The notes: a model not told the origin generated them from the sequence alone. Shown: positions 54,001-63,711, counted from the first letter of the stretch. The stretch: 64,000 bases of DNA from Kryptolebias marmoratus (GCF_001649575.2 NC_051448.1:19700078-19764077), one strand, 5' to 3'. Made by a program: numbers and translations.

Positions 54001-57000
54001 TGCTGCCAAGGCCTCTCAGTTTCCTGTTAATAAACATGATTCACTTCAGCTGATAGCTTTGCAACACAAATGGGGTTTGATTCAAGGCAAACATGGCATC
54101 TCAGGAATTTGTTCGTGACAGAAAGGTCTTGTAGGACCACATATAAATAACTGTACTCTTTAAACCATTGAATCCAGTAGAAGTTGGTGAGCAGGAGTTT
54201 TCGTCGGTTTTCAAGGTCTGGTCCCCCTCTCATTTTCAGCAGAGAGGACTTAGGTATAAACAGTCAGGAAACAACCCAGGAAATTTCAAGGCACAGGTTT
54301 GCCAAGAACTGCAAGCTGCAAAAATACACACAGCCCTGAGGCTGCGGTATCTGGGTCGTCGGTGCCAAGGTCTTGTAATCCTGACGCTGCGGGTTCAACC
54401 CTAGGTTGCATCAGGAATGGCATCCGGTGTAGAACAATTGCAAAATCGTTCATGCAAGTTTGCTTGCAGAAAAGAGCAGCCAAAAAGAAAGAAAAAGAAA
54501 TATACAACCCTGATCGTCCTGTACCAAAGCTGTGTGGTATAACTACTGCGCCAACCTCCCAGCTGTATATATTTATGTATATGTTTGTTTTTATGTTAAT
54601 ATGTATGCGCATTTGCATTTTAACATCCCAATTAACAACTCTGATGCTATGGTACTTTTTATCTCCTTCTGTTATTATTTTTATTGTATTATATTGTACT
54701 ATTTAATGTGGTTAGCACTGTCAGCTCACAGCAAAAAGGTTGCAGAATTGCCTCCCACCCTGGGGCCTTTCTGGGTGGAGTTTACATGTTCTCCCCGTGC
54801 ATATGTGGGTTTATTCCGGGTACTCTGGTTTCCTCCCACAGACCAAAAACATGCATGTTAGGTTCATTTGTAACTCTAAATTATGTGAGAGGGTGAGTGA
54901 GAGTGTGAATAGTTGTTCGTCTCTATGTGTCCCTGTGATGGACTTGGAGTCTCATACAGTGACTGCTGGAGATAGGCACCAGCTCCCCACAACCTGGAAA
55001 AGAGAAGTGGGTAAAGAAAATGGATGGGTGGATGTTTTATGCAGCCGGCCTTGACTGAAGATGGAAATTAGCTTTGGCTACAATCTTGCATACTTACATA
55101 CTGTATGTTCATTAACATGCGTGGTCCCTTTATAAACAAATAAACTGAAACTGAAGGTGTAACTGTGTAGGGCAGTGGTGTCCAATCCTGGAGGGCCACT
55201 GTCCTGCATGTTATAGGTGTTCCTCTGCTCTGACACTCTTGATTTGAATGACTGGGTGATTTACGGACTTCTGCAGAACTTGAAGACCTGCTGAAGAGAA
55301 GAGAAACAACTAAAACATGCAGGATAGTGGTCCTCCAGGACCAGGACTGAACACCATTGGTCTAGGGGATATTCATCCACATATAAGCTGTATCACAAGT
55401 ATTTTCGAGGCTGTACATATATATTTTTCATCCTGTGTTGATACCAAAAAGAAACTAAATACAGTAACTTACATTTAAGCCACTGTATCTATGCTGTTCT
55501 CTTCTTTTCCAGGAAGAGAACAGTTCAAAGAACCTTTTAAAAAGGAAGCCAGAGTTTTATGGTATCCTTTGGTTTTAAAGTTAAGGCACACTCTGTCAAA
55601 TTGTGTAATTCTTTCTGTTTCGTGTTACCGATTGTTGTTTTGTAGTTTAGGACCTCTGAGAAAGACATGCTTTAATAACGAGATTCATTTACCTCCAACA
55701 GCAATCTACATCATGCTCTCCTTGTGGGAGGAGTTTGACCAAAGAAAAAAGAGGGCCTCAGACTTTGTCCCTACGAGCTTTCCACTCCACCGAAGAGGTA
55801 GATGCAGATTTCCGTCCTTTCCGGCTACGTGGTCAGATGGATCGTTCCAGCAGCGACCAGTCCTGTGACACCGTCATCCAAATTAATTCAGATGGTGCGG
55901 TCCATTCTAAAGGAGCCGCAGTGCTGAAACAACCCAAGTTTCTACCTATCATACCTTCTTTGCATCCCAGTAAAGCTGACTTGGTTGATCCAGAGTTTAC
56001 GGCTCTTCTAGAGGAGCTTCTCAGAATTCCTCAGCTGCACGGAGAAAAGACGGAGGAATCTGCTCAGGGGGACGCTGAAGCTCTGAAAGCAGAACAAAAA
56101 CAACCAGAGAGAGATTGTCTTAAATGCGATACATTTGCTGAACTTCAGGAACGTTTAGGTTGTATTGATGGGAGTGAGATGACCATGGATGTGCTGAAAT
56201 CTTCCTTAAAAGGTGCCTCGCTTAAGAATATTTTAACCAAATCACAGCATCAGAAAGAAGCATCCAAAGCACCACAAACATTGTTGAACATGGGTATGGG
56301 TTGCAGTCAGATTTGTTTTGGAGAAAAGCAAACAGACAGTGCTCACCCCGGAGATAATTTCCAGAGAGAGGATTCTGGTCTGTTTGACTGTGAGGAGTGC
56401 AGTGCAACTAGTTCCAGTGAGGAGCTGCTGAATCAAGCTCTGGGTCTTAGTATGACTGGTCGTTCTGAGCTTCCCAACACTAGACTTGTCAAGTCAGGTA
56501 ATAATGTCCCCTCCAAGGGCTTTGCTGCAAACTCTCAGGAAAAGACAGCCACCAGTTCCTCTGCACTTCAGCCGTCAGAAAAACAGGAGAGTCCCGAATC
56601 GGCTGACTGGCTCAAACCAGACAAAAGAGCTTCGCCAGTTGGTAAATGCTCCCCCATATCTCCTTCCTCCACTTATTCCTCTTCACAGTCGTTGGCGAAA
56701 AGTGTTATAATTGGAGATGTCTTACCTAACTACACCACAGAGGATGTTAAGGAAATGAAGGCCACTATCACGGTGACCGTTCAACAACCGCTGGATCAAA
56801 CGGGTCAAGATGAACTTGTCTTCTCTATGGTAGAGGAGGTGACCATCAGTGGAGCATATGACAGAGGGAACACAAGTGGAAACATTATTTGTATCAGAGA
56901 CCCTGCGCAGCCTCAAGCACACGGCCAAAGCGCTGCTTGCTCTCAACCAATCAGGATTATCAGTGACGTCAGTGACGACTCTTCAGCTGCAGCTTCTTCT

Positions 57001-60000
57001 GTTGTTCAGCCTGTAGGCGCAGATGCAAACAACAAAAAGAGCCAATATCAGTTCAAAAGAGAAAAAGGACTCCTCCCTTCGTTTATAAATCCCATGCTGA
57101 TTAATACAGATATAAACTGTGATTTGGATGGTGCCAAAAAAAAGGATACTCCTCAGGAAAATTTTCAAGATGTGAAGTTAAAGCCCGAGCCTAAAATAAA
57201 TACTGTCAAATGCCAAGAAGGAAAAAATAATATTGAGAAGCAAAATGAAATTTTAGCTTCTGAGACACACCATGTTAAGAAGTCGGTTAAGGTATACTAC
57301 TCATCTTGTAGTCAAGTTTCTTCTAAAACCGAAGTCTTGAAAGATAAGGAGTACTGCAAAAGGCCAGAAGAAAACAAAATGGGTGAAAAAAGACATGAAA
57401 ATATAGACAAAGGTCACCCTAGACAATGTGAGCATGTTTGTTCCTCTAACAACCAACAGGTCCCAGAAGGGGGGAAAATTGCTTGCAGACATGTTGGGAA
57501 CACCCCCCAGAGAACTGGTGCGTCACCTGGTTGCCAAGAAATCAACCCAGCGTCCTGTGAAACAGGCAATTTACCACGAGGCTGGCAAAATCCCAGCCGC
57601 CAAGACAACCACTCAAGGGAGGTGACATCATCTAATCCATGTAGCCCAGGGGACACTTTGGAGAGGAGGCATGGCAGACAGGAGCCTACTGTACACCACA
57701 ATGTTTATACCTCGTCGTCTTCTCCAAAACTTGCAACAAAGTTCAAACAGGATTCTAGCAGCTCTCTCAGAAAGGCCTCAGGAACGTTACTGGCTGCAAG
57801 TCTAATAGGAAAACATGACAGTATAAGCAGCAAGCTAAAGTCCCCCGCTGAGAACAGTAGCAGGCTTTTCAGTACCAAATTAGAGCAGCTGGCTAGTAGG
57901 ACTAATTCCCTTGGAAGGACCTCAAGGGACTTTCCAACTCTGGAAAGAGGCAGCAGTAACACCTCTATGAGCTCTAAGGGAAGCTCCAAGGGAAGCACTG
58001 AAGCAGGTCGTAAAGCAAGTTTTAAAGAAAATTATGAGGGAGATTGTACCTTTCCAAGGGCCAACAGGAGCCCCAGAAGACATCCCCACTCTGACCATCA
58101 CTTCTTCCATTCTGAAAACCCTGTACCCCAATCTGCTAAGAGTACCCATTCAAAGCTTTCCGCTGTTGGGAAACTTAAGATGGGAAGTCCCAAAGTCCGT
58201 CGACTGTCTGCCCCCAGCATCAAGAACCTCAGTCAGTCCAACAAAAGCCTGCAACATTCCAACCGTAGCGCCAGCCTGTCACCCGACTGCAAAACAGTTA
58301 GCTTTGAGCGGACCTCCTCCTTTTTTTCCTCTTCCCCTCCGCGATCTTATCGCTCCGTCAGCCGGACTCCAAGCCAGAGCTCCACGTGCTCCTCTACAAA
58401 GTCCGCCATTCAAGGATTTGTCAATGGCCGGATCTCAGACCTCCTTAGGGAAAGGTCCTCCAGCCCCACCTCAGCAGGACTGGATCAGATGACCCCTCTC
58501 CTCTCCCCATACAGCCAGGTGACTGCTCCCCGCATGCCTGACGACCTGAGCGGGCACGCCAGCGACACCACCAGTATTCTGAGTGGAGATTTGCCTCCAG
58601 CCATGGGGAAGACGTCCCTGCATTTCTCTAACAGGAGCAGTATGGTGAGCAGTGGCTATGGCAGCATGGTGAGGGACAGTGAAGCCACAGGCAGCAACAT
58701 GTCCAACCGAGAATCCGTCAGTGACTGGAGCGGCTCGCTCCTCAGTGTGACTCGCAGCAGCCGATCATCTCGCAGGAGAGGGAACACAGGTAAAATTAAT
58801 TATCTTCATGCAAAACAACATTTATAACCTTCAAAGCAACAGTGCATATATTTTAGATTAATCAATAACATATTCCAAACTTGGGAGCCAGTGATGGTTT
58901 CCTTTCACTGAATGAATCTAAAATAGTTAGACTGAGTAATCATTTGAACAAAAAAACCAAACAATTTTAAGTATTATCTATTTATGATTTCTTTTATATC
59001 AATGATGTAGAACCCAGATTAATTTTTTTGTTTTTGTCCTTTACCAACCCTATAGTGTGCAGTCACTCTCAAAAAATCCGTCTAGTGGTTCCTGAGACAT
59101 TTTGCTAGCAGACAGACAGGGTTGATGAACGGGTTTTAACCCAAAAGTTTTAACCAAATATCACGTGCAGTGTGTTGAGAATCACTCTCAGCTACTACCA
59201 CACAAAGGTTTGGCTCAGTTGTTGTTAACTGACTGAGCTGTTGCCATTTTGTGTTATCTGAGGTTGCTTGGCTGTGGTGGCCATCTTTATTTGGACTGAC
59301 TCCAAAAGGTAATCAGTTGCACATGTATCGATTACTGTCTGAAAGTTTAATTAAAACTCATCCAGTGGTTCACAAGCTATTTTGAAAAACAGAGAGAGAG
59401 AGAGATAGAGACAAACACATGCACAAACAACGGCAAGAACATGAAACTGATTACAAAATAAAATTAAACAATTTTGAATGCTTATTTTAAATTGCTGACA
59501 GTTCTTTCTCTAGACAAATCAGCTCTATGCAGTGTAGAAAGTATAAGCAGGGTTTTGGTTTGTAATCTGGTCCCATAACATATTAATGTGACATTAATCA
59601 GAGATGACGCATGGCTGTAAAATGCAGTCAGGCCAAGTTGCCTCACTGCCGTTAAAGTGTAATTGGGTATGACATGACATCATTAATACATGAACCCGGT
59701 GGCGGCTCTCACTAATTGAAGCGTAAATGCAGAAAATTAAGAGTAAATGTAAATTTTGAAGATGGGTGTGTGCATTTGCAAAGTGGACTTCCTAAAGAAA
59801 TTATATTGTGCAAAGCTACAGTGATGGAGCTGCGATGGAGCCATGGAGCAAAACAAACAGGATACACAGCTTTTGTGCTTTTCGTGTTTAGAAAATTCAA
59901 ATAAAAAACTAAAAAAACTTTTATGTAGGAAGAGCAACAAAATAACAGGCTTCTTTTTCCTCAGGACAAGCTGTTCAATAAATCTAACAAAGGTGCCAAT

Positions 60001-63000
60001 GGCCTTTGTAATGAAGGCCACTTAGAGATGTGAGGCTTCATGTATTGCATCCTAATGTTGTGACTCAGCAGTAATCACATACTGTAGCTTCATGACCAAA
60101 CTGCTAATTCTTGATCAAGAGTTTAGATTAAAAGGCAACTTGCATTGACTTCTCTCTGTCACTTTTAAAAAAACAAATGTGACATTTAAAACAAGAATGA
60201 AAATCAATGTAAAACTACATCATAGCTAAGATTTTTACAAAACTGGAGAAGAAACAAGAGGCAAAGCACTATCTCCCTGTACCTTTACTCTTGTCTTAGG
60301 TTCTCATCAGCGTCGTCTTTCCCACGATGCCCCTGGGCCGATGAAACGCTCTGCGAGCGGACCGCGGTCCCGCTGGATGGACCGGGGCATTCCAGAGGCC
60401 TACGACATTAAGGTGTATGAGATCGACAGCATGAAAAGGATGCAGAAAAGAGCAGGTACTGACAAACAGGTGTGCTTTGATTTGTTCTGGGAGGTTAAAG
60501 GTCATGTAAAATAAGACCTTTAATGACAACCACCCAGAGAAGACAGACCAAAGCAGAGAAATCACGACCCAGATACATTAAAGTGATAGCGCAGATCTTT
60601 TGAAGTGGGGTTTTGTGGAGAGTTGATGAACAATTCATATCTTACCTGCTGTAGATTCCCCAGGTACCAGGTAGCTGCTTCTGCTGCTATTTGTTCTAAA
60701 TAACCATAAAATCTTGTGTAAATAACTGTAATGCAAACACTTACAGTAAGTAAAATCAATTTAATACCATTCTGTCATTTAAAAACTGGACAAAAATCAA
60801 TTTGAATACTTTATATTTAAAAATTGTACACTGTTGCTTCAAACCAACATATTTATTGTCCCTCAGGTGCACAAACTCTTCTTCTCTGGCCAAAATCAAC
60901 CTCCTGTTCAAAAAAGTCCTTTTCTAACCAACATCAACATCTGAGTTTGCTAAATAAAAATTAGACAAAGGAATATAAAAAATAAAAAAAAACATAAACA
61001 CAAATGTACTTTGGGGGGAAAATCTAGGTTGAAAATGCAAAGATCCCCACATGATATTGCACAATATTTCTAATGTTTTTGTGCTTATTTCCACCTAATT
61101 AGTTAAATGAGTTCATAACACAAACATTCGTTCAGGACTTTGACCATAAAACAAATCTCTACACACCTTTCCACCTTCCTCTGCTGTTCAGAGTAAAAGC
61201 TACGAGATCAAGTTTTTATAGAAGCTGGTGTGTTGTATTTTTGGAACCAGTGTCTGTGCTCTCAGGATGTTACGCGTTAAGTCCCGCCTACTCTCCTGCA
61301 TGTAATCATGGTGTCACATTAACTTGTCTTTAAAGCATGAAATAAGAATTATGGGTAAAAGTTTTAGAAAATGAATATTTAAACAAGCAATGTACGAGCT
61401 ATGTGAACCAACAAGGTCAAAATTATCTGATTTTTTTTCTTGTTTTTTAGTTGAACAAGGGCAATGTCCTGTTCATTTACACAGAGGGGCGGGACTTAAA
61501 ATTTGTAAATAACCAGCCTAAGAGGACGCTTGTTTCATTCCAGCTTCAACTTCTGGGTTCCCTTCGGATATCTAGATATCTCTGTGGTTGATGACCCAGA
61601 CATTGGATTCAATTTATTCAGTTTAGGTGTCTTAAAAACCCCGGTCTGATAAGCATAACAATGATTTCTTGACTTGGTCAGTCTCATTAAAGCTAGCTAT
61701 GTACTGAAGCCAAGCTCATTGTTTCTTTTTGGATCCTTTTGCAACTAGCTAAACGAGCTAATCAGATAAATGAGTTTGGTGCTTGCATTGTTTAAAGCTT
61801 TTAAGGGAAATATAAAAGTTCAAAGAAAATACATTCAGATATATTACATTTCCACAGAGGCTAACAACAACCATTAGCCTGCTGGGAACAAAGAATGTTT
61901 CCTACAAAATAAAAGACCTAAATTCTCCCCTTCTACAACCCCAGTGGCCCAAACAAATCCCCCGATTTTACCAGGTGTGAAAGATAAAGCCGTCTGTTGC
62001 TAGGGAAGAATGTTTTTAACAAATAAACCCCGGGCATGTGCGGTTACATGCCCTTCTTTAATGCCTAAGAGCAAAGTGTGGTACATGTGGTGATGTAATG
62101 CCCCTTGACGACAGGTCAGGCCTCCTGAGACTTCAGTCTGCCTCCGCCAGTCTGAGACACAGCAACTTTGATACAATTTTAATGAACACATGGGGAAAAC
62201 TGGGTCAGCGCACTGCAGCGTAGAACAAAGAAGCACTCTGGAAGAGCAGACAACAAAACACACTGTAGGTTGTTCTGTTTTGTAAGGAGAATTGCTCAAA
62301 ACAAAGAGAGGACTTTTTTAGTGTTATACAGCAGTCTTTTGTCTTATAATAATATAAGTATTTTGAGGAATCCTACAATGCAGCATACAGATTTTCAGAC
62401 ATAATGTCTGTGGCCAACTCTAACACTGCAGCCCACAGTAGTGCAGCCTGCAGGATAGAAGCGTTTTATCAAAACATTGTTAAAAACACACTGCAAGAAA
62501 ACAATTTGAAGGAATGAAATATGTGTTTATGTTTGTGATTTCAGGGCCATGCGTGCTTCAGCGTCAAGCTGCAGTTTTTGGAGCAGCGTCATCTGAGGAC
62601 CTCAGAGGTTCGAGTCAAATGCAACAACCAGAGGAGAGAGGTGGAGCGGGTCCATCACAGCCACATGCTGGAGCCCGCCAAGTGGATCCAAGAGCGCCAG
62701 TAGATCGGGAAAAGTCTCAGACAGCATTCAAACTGTGTGGAGGGTTAGTATGTCTACTCTATATTAGGCAAAAGGTTCTTTGTCAGATAAACAGCACTCT
62801 GTTGTTGTGGCAAAAAGATAAGGGAGACAGGAAGACCCAGCTTGTTGATTTTGAACAATTTATTATAAAAGAAATGTCGAACAGAACATCCCAGGGGTGA
62901 GACCGATCCGAGCTGTAGAATCTGACCTCAGGTTGTCAGAGAGCTGATTTGAACAAAGCTCATCTGTAAGACAGAACATCGTCAGTCTTATTATAAGTGG

Positions 63001-63711
63001 AAGGTCGTGTCACTTAGAAAGTATCATGACTTAACACTGAACTGTCAGTATCTTATCAATAAATCTTATTTTCTTGTTACTGAACACAAAATCTCAATAA
63101 TTAACAAAAAAACAAGTACCGTGGTCTCTATGTGGATGATGCAATGTGTAAACAGTTATTTGGGTACTCTTAGTGTACGAAATTATTTTAAGTAAAAGAT
63201 ATATGTATATGATTCTCCCAAAAAGAGAACAGGATACCGACTGGTTTGCTTCCCAGCTGGGGCCTTTCTGGATGGAGTTTACATGTTCTCCCTTTGCACA
63301 TGCAGGTTTACTCCAAGTAATCCAGTTTCCTCCCACAGACCAAAACCATGCATGTTAACTCTAAATTATCCCTAGGTGTGAGTGAGAGTGAATGGTTATG
63401 CTGTTTGTCTCTATGTGTCCCTGTGATGGACTGAGGACCTGTCCAAGTGTCCCCCACCTCTCACACAGTGCCTGCTGGAGATAGAAAGGAAAAACGAGAT
63501 ACATGGCTGTTATGTCTTCCGATGTTATCTCTCCCCAGTCGACCTGTGGCAGACTTTCGAGGCGGACTCCCCGGAGCGTCTGGAGGCCACTGAGGAGGTG
63601 ACGGCTCAGCTGGAGAACAGGGTCAACTTCTGCGAGGCCAACATCACGGTGGTCACCAACTTTGACACTTCCACCTGGAGGCAGCGCAAGAGACGACAAA
63701 AAGAGCATTAG
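27058..63711 (+). CDS. kif26b: Kinesin family member 26B, atypical kinesin-11 scaffold
   Basis: KIF26 proteins have a motor domain without normal ATPase activity and act as cytoskeletal and signalling scaffolds. Exons: 27058-27276, 35189-35668, 39662-39786, 41074-41245, 44443-44652, 45039-45132, 48193-48464, 50243-50420, 52962-53100, 53267-53426, 55513-55561, 55745-58789, 60300-60469, 62545-62695, 63539-63711. Phases sum to 1878 aa (human KIF26B about 2100). Two CxxC motifs sit at the N-terminus (CEKC, CGSC). The motor covers about residues 333-685. A Ser-rich tail follows with [46 protein letters not shown] and [14 protein letters not shown]-terminal coiled coil begins [11 protein letters not shown]. 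These tail motifs point to KIF26B. Exons 11 and 12 start and the exon 14 donor are the weakest calls. Confidence 0.94.
27470..28190 (+). repeat. Tandem ~300-bp dispersed repeat, copy 3
   Basis: Unit starts (GTCTGTTA[GT]CA) lie at about 27475, 27778 and 28074; the third unit is truncated. CAAGATGGCC cores lie near 27584 and 27891. Confidence 0.85.
29847..30112 (+). repeat. tRNA-derived SINE
   Basis: Starts GGCGGCTGTGGCTCAGTGG, which resembles a tRNA A-box region, followed by a B-box-like GGTTTGATTCC near 29905 and GGGCAAGACACTTAACCCC. The 3' end has the common fish tail CTTTGAGCGCCCTGG...GTGCTATATAAGT. It is not a functional tRNA. Confidence 0.8.
30290..30470 (+). repeat. Dispersed repeat shared with 6765-6945
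   Basis: Shares GACACAGGTGTG, GCAGCTTTAACAT, CTTCTTATACAGTTTA and GCATTTTGTCAGCTTAGAT with the copy upstream of lefty. Confidence 0.75.
31000..31330 (+). promoter_or_regulatory. Candidate non-coding element in kif26b intron 1
   Basis: Unique-looking, GC-richer block with TTTCATTACGAC and GCCGCCGTGATTTTAGGG. No splice-flanked frame. Proposed only because it stands out from the repeat-rich intron. Confidence 0.2.
32343..33042. mobile_element. hAT-like non-autonomous element
   Basis: The left end, ATGTGTCAAACTCAAGG, pairs with the right end, AAGTTTGACACCCCTG. Both flanks carry a CTCTAA-type sequence compatible with a hAT target duplication. The interior lacks a transposase frame. Confidence 0.7.
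33970..35130. mobile_element. Foldback element with ~200-bp inverted arms
   Basis: About 33990-34190 is the reverse complement of about 34920-35110. Matching blocks include AAACAGCTAAATGTG, CAAACACATGAATGATGCAA and CAAAACAAATGCAAAG. The right arm ends about 60 bases before kif26b exon 2. The interior carries its own 20-base perfect inverted repeat and a common fish repeat tail (GTGCTATACAAATAC, near 34892). Non-coding. Confidence 0.8.
34625..34800. repeat. Nested inverted repeat, perfect 20-base arms
   Basis: ACTGGACTAATAAGACACAC (34625-34644) and its exact complement (34781-34800) flank AT-rich sequence inside the larger foldback element. Confidence 0.85.
35189..35668 (+). CDS. kif26b: kif26b exon 2
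   Basis: 160 codons in phase 0 at both ends. It encodes the second CxxC motif (CGSC, followed by [13 protein letters not shown]). The 12-base repeat near 35509-35545 gives three RTPQ copies. The upstream flank is the foldback element. Confidence 0.92.
36480..36620 (+). repeat. Dispersed repeat shared with 38100 and 61250
   Basis: Contains TTTCATGCTTTAAAG and TACAACATGGCAGCTTCTG, which recur near 38115 (direct) and 61240-61345 (inverted). Confidence 0.6.
37606..37655. repeat. (TA)n/(TATC)n microsatellite
   Basis: AT-dinucleotide run interspersed with CTAT units. Confidence 0.95.
37895..38150 (+). repeat. Dispersed repeat, second copy
   Basis: Contains TGTGACACCATGATTA, AAAGACTTTGTCCAGGCT and ATACAACATGGCAGCTTCC, shared with 36480-36620, 51130-51240 and 61240-61345. 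Confidence 0.65.
39945..40620 (+). repeat. ~300-bp dispersed repeat split by a MITE
   Basis: The CAAAATGGCCACCAAAGC core (39993) and ACAAAAATGGCTATA lie left of 40040. The unit resumes at 40432 with GCTTAGTTAATTTCACAG. The insert is the Tc1-type MITE at 40040-40429. Confidence 0.85.
40040..40429. mobile_element. Tc1/mariner-type MITE with TA target duplication
   Basis: The 390-bp element begins CAGTCCTGCTCACCATTATT and ends with its near-exact complement (AATAATGGTGAGCAGGACTG). TA dinucleotides flank it at 40038-40039 and 40430-40431. The interior is non-coding. It sits inside an older repeat unit, which makes it the younger insertion. Confidence 0.9.
40622..41073 (+). other. kif26b: kif26b intron 3, distal part
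   Basis: AT-rich intronic sequence without a recognised element. Confidence 0.6.
41440..42815 (+). pseudogene. Degenerate Tc1-like transposon
   Basis: Paired ends: ATTTCTATTTTGTTGCCTTA (left, about 41450) against AATGGCAAACAAACAGAAAG (right, about 42750), with similarity extending to AAAAATACTTCA. Between them are transposase remnants: a start-like MKTKELS at 41819, a [12 protein letters not shown] segment near 42252-42290, and a downstream NNNSKHSA segment near 42400. Stops and frame breaks make it dead. It lies in kif26b intron 4. Confidence 0.85.
42830..43570 (+). promoter_or_regulatory. Unique block in kif26b intron 4
   Basis: Not matched to any repeat in the window and without a splice-flanked frame. 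It includes AATGATACACTGTAATGTGG and CTATAAATAGAG. Candidate conserved non-coding sequence, low confidence. Confidence 0.2.
43571..44442 (+). other. kif26b: kif26b intron 4, distal part
   Basis: AT-rich. It carries a near-perfect 25-base palindrome at 43750-43774. No exon seen before the acceptor at 44441-44442. Confidence 0.6.
45520..46240 (+). repeat. ~300-bp dispersed repeat, copy 4
   Basis: Opens with GCCTTCGACGGAGGGCGATG, which may be the true 5' end of the family, then TAAAATATCTCATAAACCAC. CAAGATGGCTGCCACAGC lies near 45689 and a second core near 45970. The second unit is interrupted by the hairpin at 45866-45935. Confidence 0.8.
45866..45935. repeat. Hairpin, 32-base arms and 6-base loop
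   Basis: Arm 45866-45897 and arm 45904-45935 are complementary at about 30 of 32 positions (CAGGTATAGGTGCATG in the core) with the loop CACCTA. It interrupts a dispersed repeat unit. It may be a tiny foldback element. Confidence 0.85.
46400..46625 (+). promoter_or_regulatory. Candidate non-coding element in kif26b intron 6
   Basis: Unique block with homeobox-like TTTAATTGAAG and TTCAATTAGAG. No coding signature. Regulatory role inferred only. Confidence 0.25.
46985..48005 (-). pseudogene. Reverse-oriented Tc1-like transposon remnant
   Basis: Inverted ends: TAATCCACACAGGCTCAAA at about 47018 against its complement near 47963. On the minus strand, broken text reads like a Tc1 DDE region ([13 protein letters not shown] near 47540-47580, followed by a GGGS-type segment). 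Several stops and gaps are present. Confidence 0.85.
48465..50242 (+). other. kif26b: kif26b intron 7
   Basis: 1.8-kb AT-rich intron. No mobile element ends or exon recognised. Confidence 0.7.
50421..52961 (+). other. kif26b: kif26b intron 8
   Basis: 2.5 kb. GGCAAAAGTCTTTGTCCAG (51189) and an inverted relative near 52010-52030 (CTGGGCAAAGACTT) may be the ends of an 0.85-kb element. A 35-base stretch near 52553 (TTGTGGCAGAAACGATAAGG) recurs near 62804. No exon. Confidence 0.65.
53595..53935 (-). repeat. ~300-bp dispersed repeat, minus-strand copy
   Basis: Contains GGCAGCCATCTTGAATCGAG near 53743 and AGTGATTCATGGAATATTTTG near 53838, complementary to the plus-strand units. Confidence 0.8.
54400..54505 (+). 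repeat. SINE-like fragment
   Basis: Contains GGGTTCAACCCTAGG and GGAATGGCATCCGGTGT, a common fish short repeat signature. Confidence 0.5.
54705..55035 (+). repeat. SINE-like fish repeat, near full copy
   Basis: GTGGTTAGCACTGTCAGCTC (tRNA-like start) is followed by GGAGTTTACATGTTCTCCCC, TTTCCTCCCACAGACCAAAA and GTCCCTGTGATGGACTTGG, and it ends in a GGATGGGTGGATG tail. Related pieces at 3335 and 63240. Confidence 0.8.
55172..55366. mobile_element. hAT-type MITE, second copy
   Basis: CAGTGGTGTCCAATCCTGG through CACCATTG, with CACTGTCCTGCATGTT paired to AACATGCAGGATAGTG. The flanks GTGTAGGG and GTCTAGGG fit an 8-base target duplication with one change. Same family as 3691-3880. Confidence 0.8.
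55513..55561 (+). CDS. kif26b: kif26b exon 11 (tentative, 16 codons)
   Basis: A good acceptor (CTTCTTTTCCAG) and a GT donor enclose [16 protein letters not shown] plus one base. It fills the place where KIF26B has a short Ser- and charge-rich linker between the motor and the tail. It needs the next exon to begin at 55745, where the acceptor is weak. Alternatively exon 10 joins directly to 55762 in phase 0. Confidence 0.55.
55745..58789 (+). CDS. kif26b: kif26b exon 12, giant tail exon
   Basis: About 1015 codons without a stop, Ser-rich and predicted disordered. Conserved tail blocks in order: [98 protein letters not shown] and [15 protein letters not shown]. The donor is at 58790. One large tail exon is the known architecture of KIF26 genes. 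The exact 5' edge (55745, 55754 or 55762) is uncertain. Confidence 0.93.
59055..59450 (-). repeat. ~300-bp dispersed repeat, minus-strand copy
   Basis: CTGTGGTGGCCATCTTTATT near 59270 and CCAGTGGTTCACAAGCTATTTTG near 59359 are the complementary unit. A (GA)n run follows at 59390-59406. Confidence 0.8.
59451..60299 (+). other. kif26b: kif26b intron 12, distal part
   Basis: AT-rich sequence with overlapping short frames on both strands and no splice-supported exon. Confidence 0.6.
60300..60469 (+). CDS. kif26b: kif26b exon 13
   Basis: Encodes [12 protein letters not shown] through [20 protein letters not shown] to AGTDKQ, the conserved pre-coiled-coil segment. Two donors are possible: GT at 60456 and GT at 60470. 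Only 60470 joins the next exon in the conserved frame. Confidence 0.88.
60635..60665 (-). repeat. Fragment of the 655-1885 element family
   Basis: ATCTTACCTGCTGTAGAT matches the terminal core of that inverted-repeat family. Confidence 0.5.
61200..61560. mobile_element. Possible inverted-repeat element in kif26b intron 13
   Basis: TTAAGTCCCGCC (about 61278) and GGCGGGACTTAA (about 61488) are inverted. The left part matches the ACAACATGGCAGCTTC family in reverse. Boundaries unclear. Confidence 0.45.
61561..62544 (+). other. kif26b: kif26b intron 13, distal part
   Basis: No exon or clear repeat found before the acceptor at 62543-62544. Confidence 0.6.
62545..62695 (+). CDS. kif26b: kif26b exon 14, coiled coil, unusual donor
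   Basis: Encodes [20 protein letters not shown] through [11 protein letters not shown], the conserved coiled-coil segment. Reading on in frame gives a TAG at 62701. The only GT donor (62700-62701) shifts the frame of the last exon. A GC donor at 62696-62697 keeps the conserved WIQE-L-DLWQ junction. The end is therefore inferred from conservation, not from a consensus donor. Confidence 0.7.
63240..63490 (+). repeat. SINE-like fish repeat in last kif26b intron
   Basis: GGAGTTTACATGTTCTCCC, TTTCCTCCCACAGACCAAAA and GTCCCTGTGATGGACTGAGG match 54705-55035. It ends only about 50 bases before the final exon. Confidence 0.8.
63539..63711 (+). CDS. kif26b: kif26b exon 15, C-terminus
   Basis: After a strong pyrimidine-rich acceptor, it encodes [32 protein letters not shown] and an [10 protein letters not shown] end. 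It matches the conserved KIF26 C-terminus, in which an EFDL-type junction is followed by a Cys-containing VNFC motif. Confidence 0.92.

Noticed and set aside
54532..55054. Several overlapping plus-strand frames of 70-109 codons
   Set aside because: They run through a SINE-like repeat and AT-rich sequence with no splice or domain support.
57705..58149. Minus-strand Leu-rich frames
   Set aside because: Antisense shadows of the large kif26b tail exon.
62696..62900. Continuation of the exon 14 overlapping frame ([13 protein letters not shown])
   Set aside because: It is a different frame from the conserved coiled coil and shows no similarity to KIF26.
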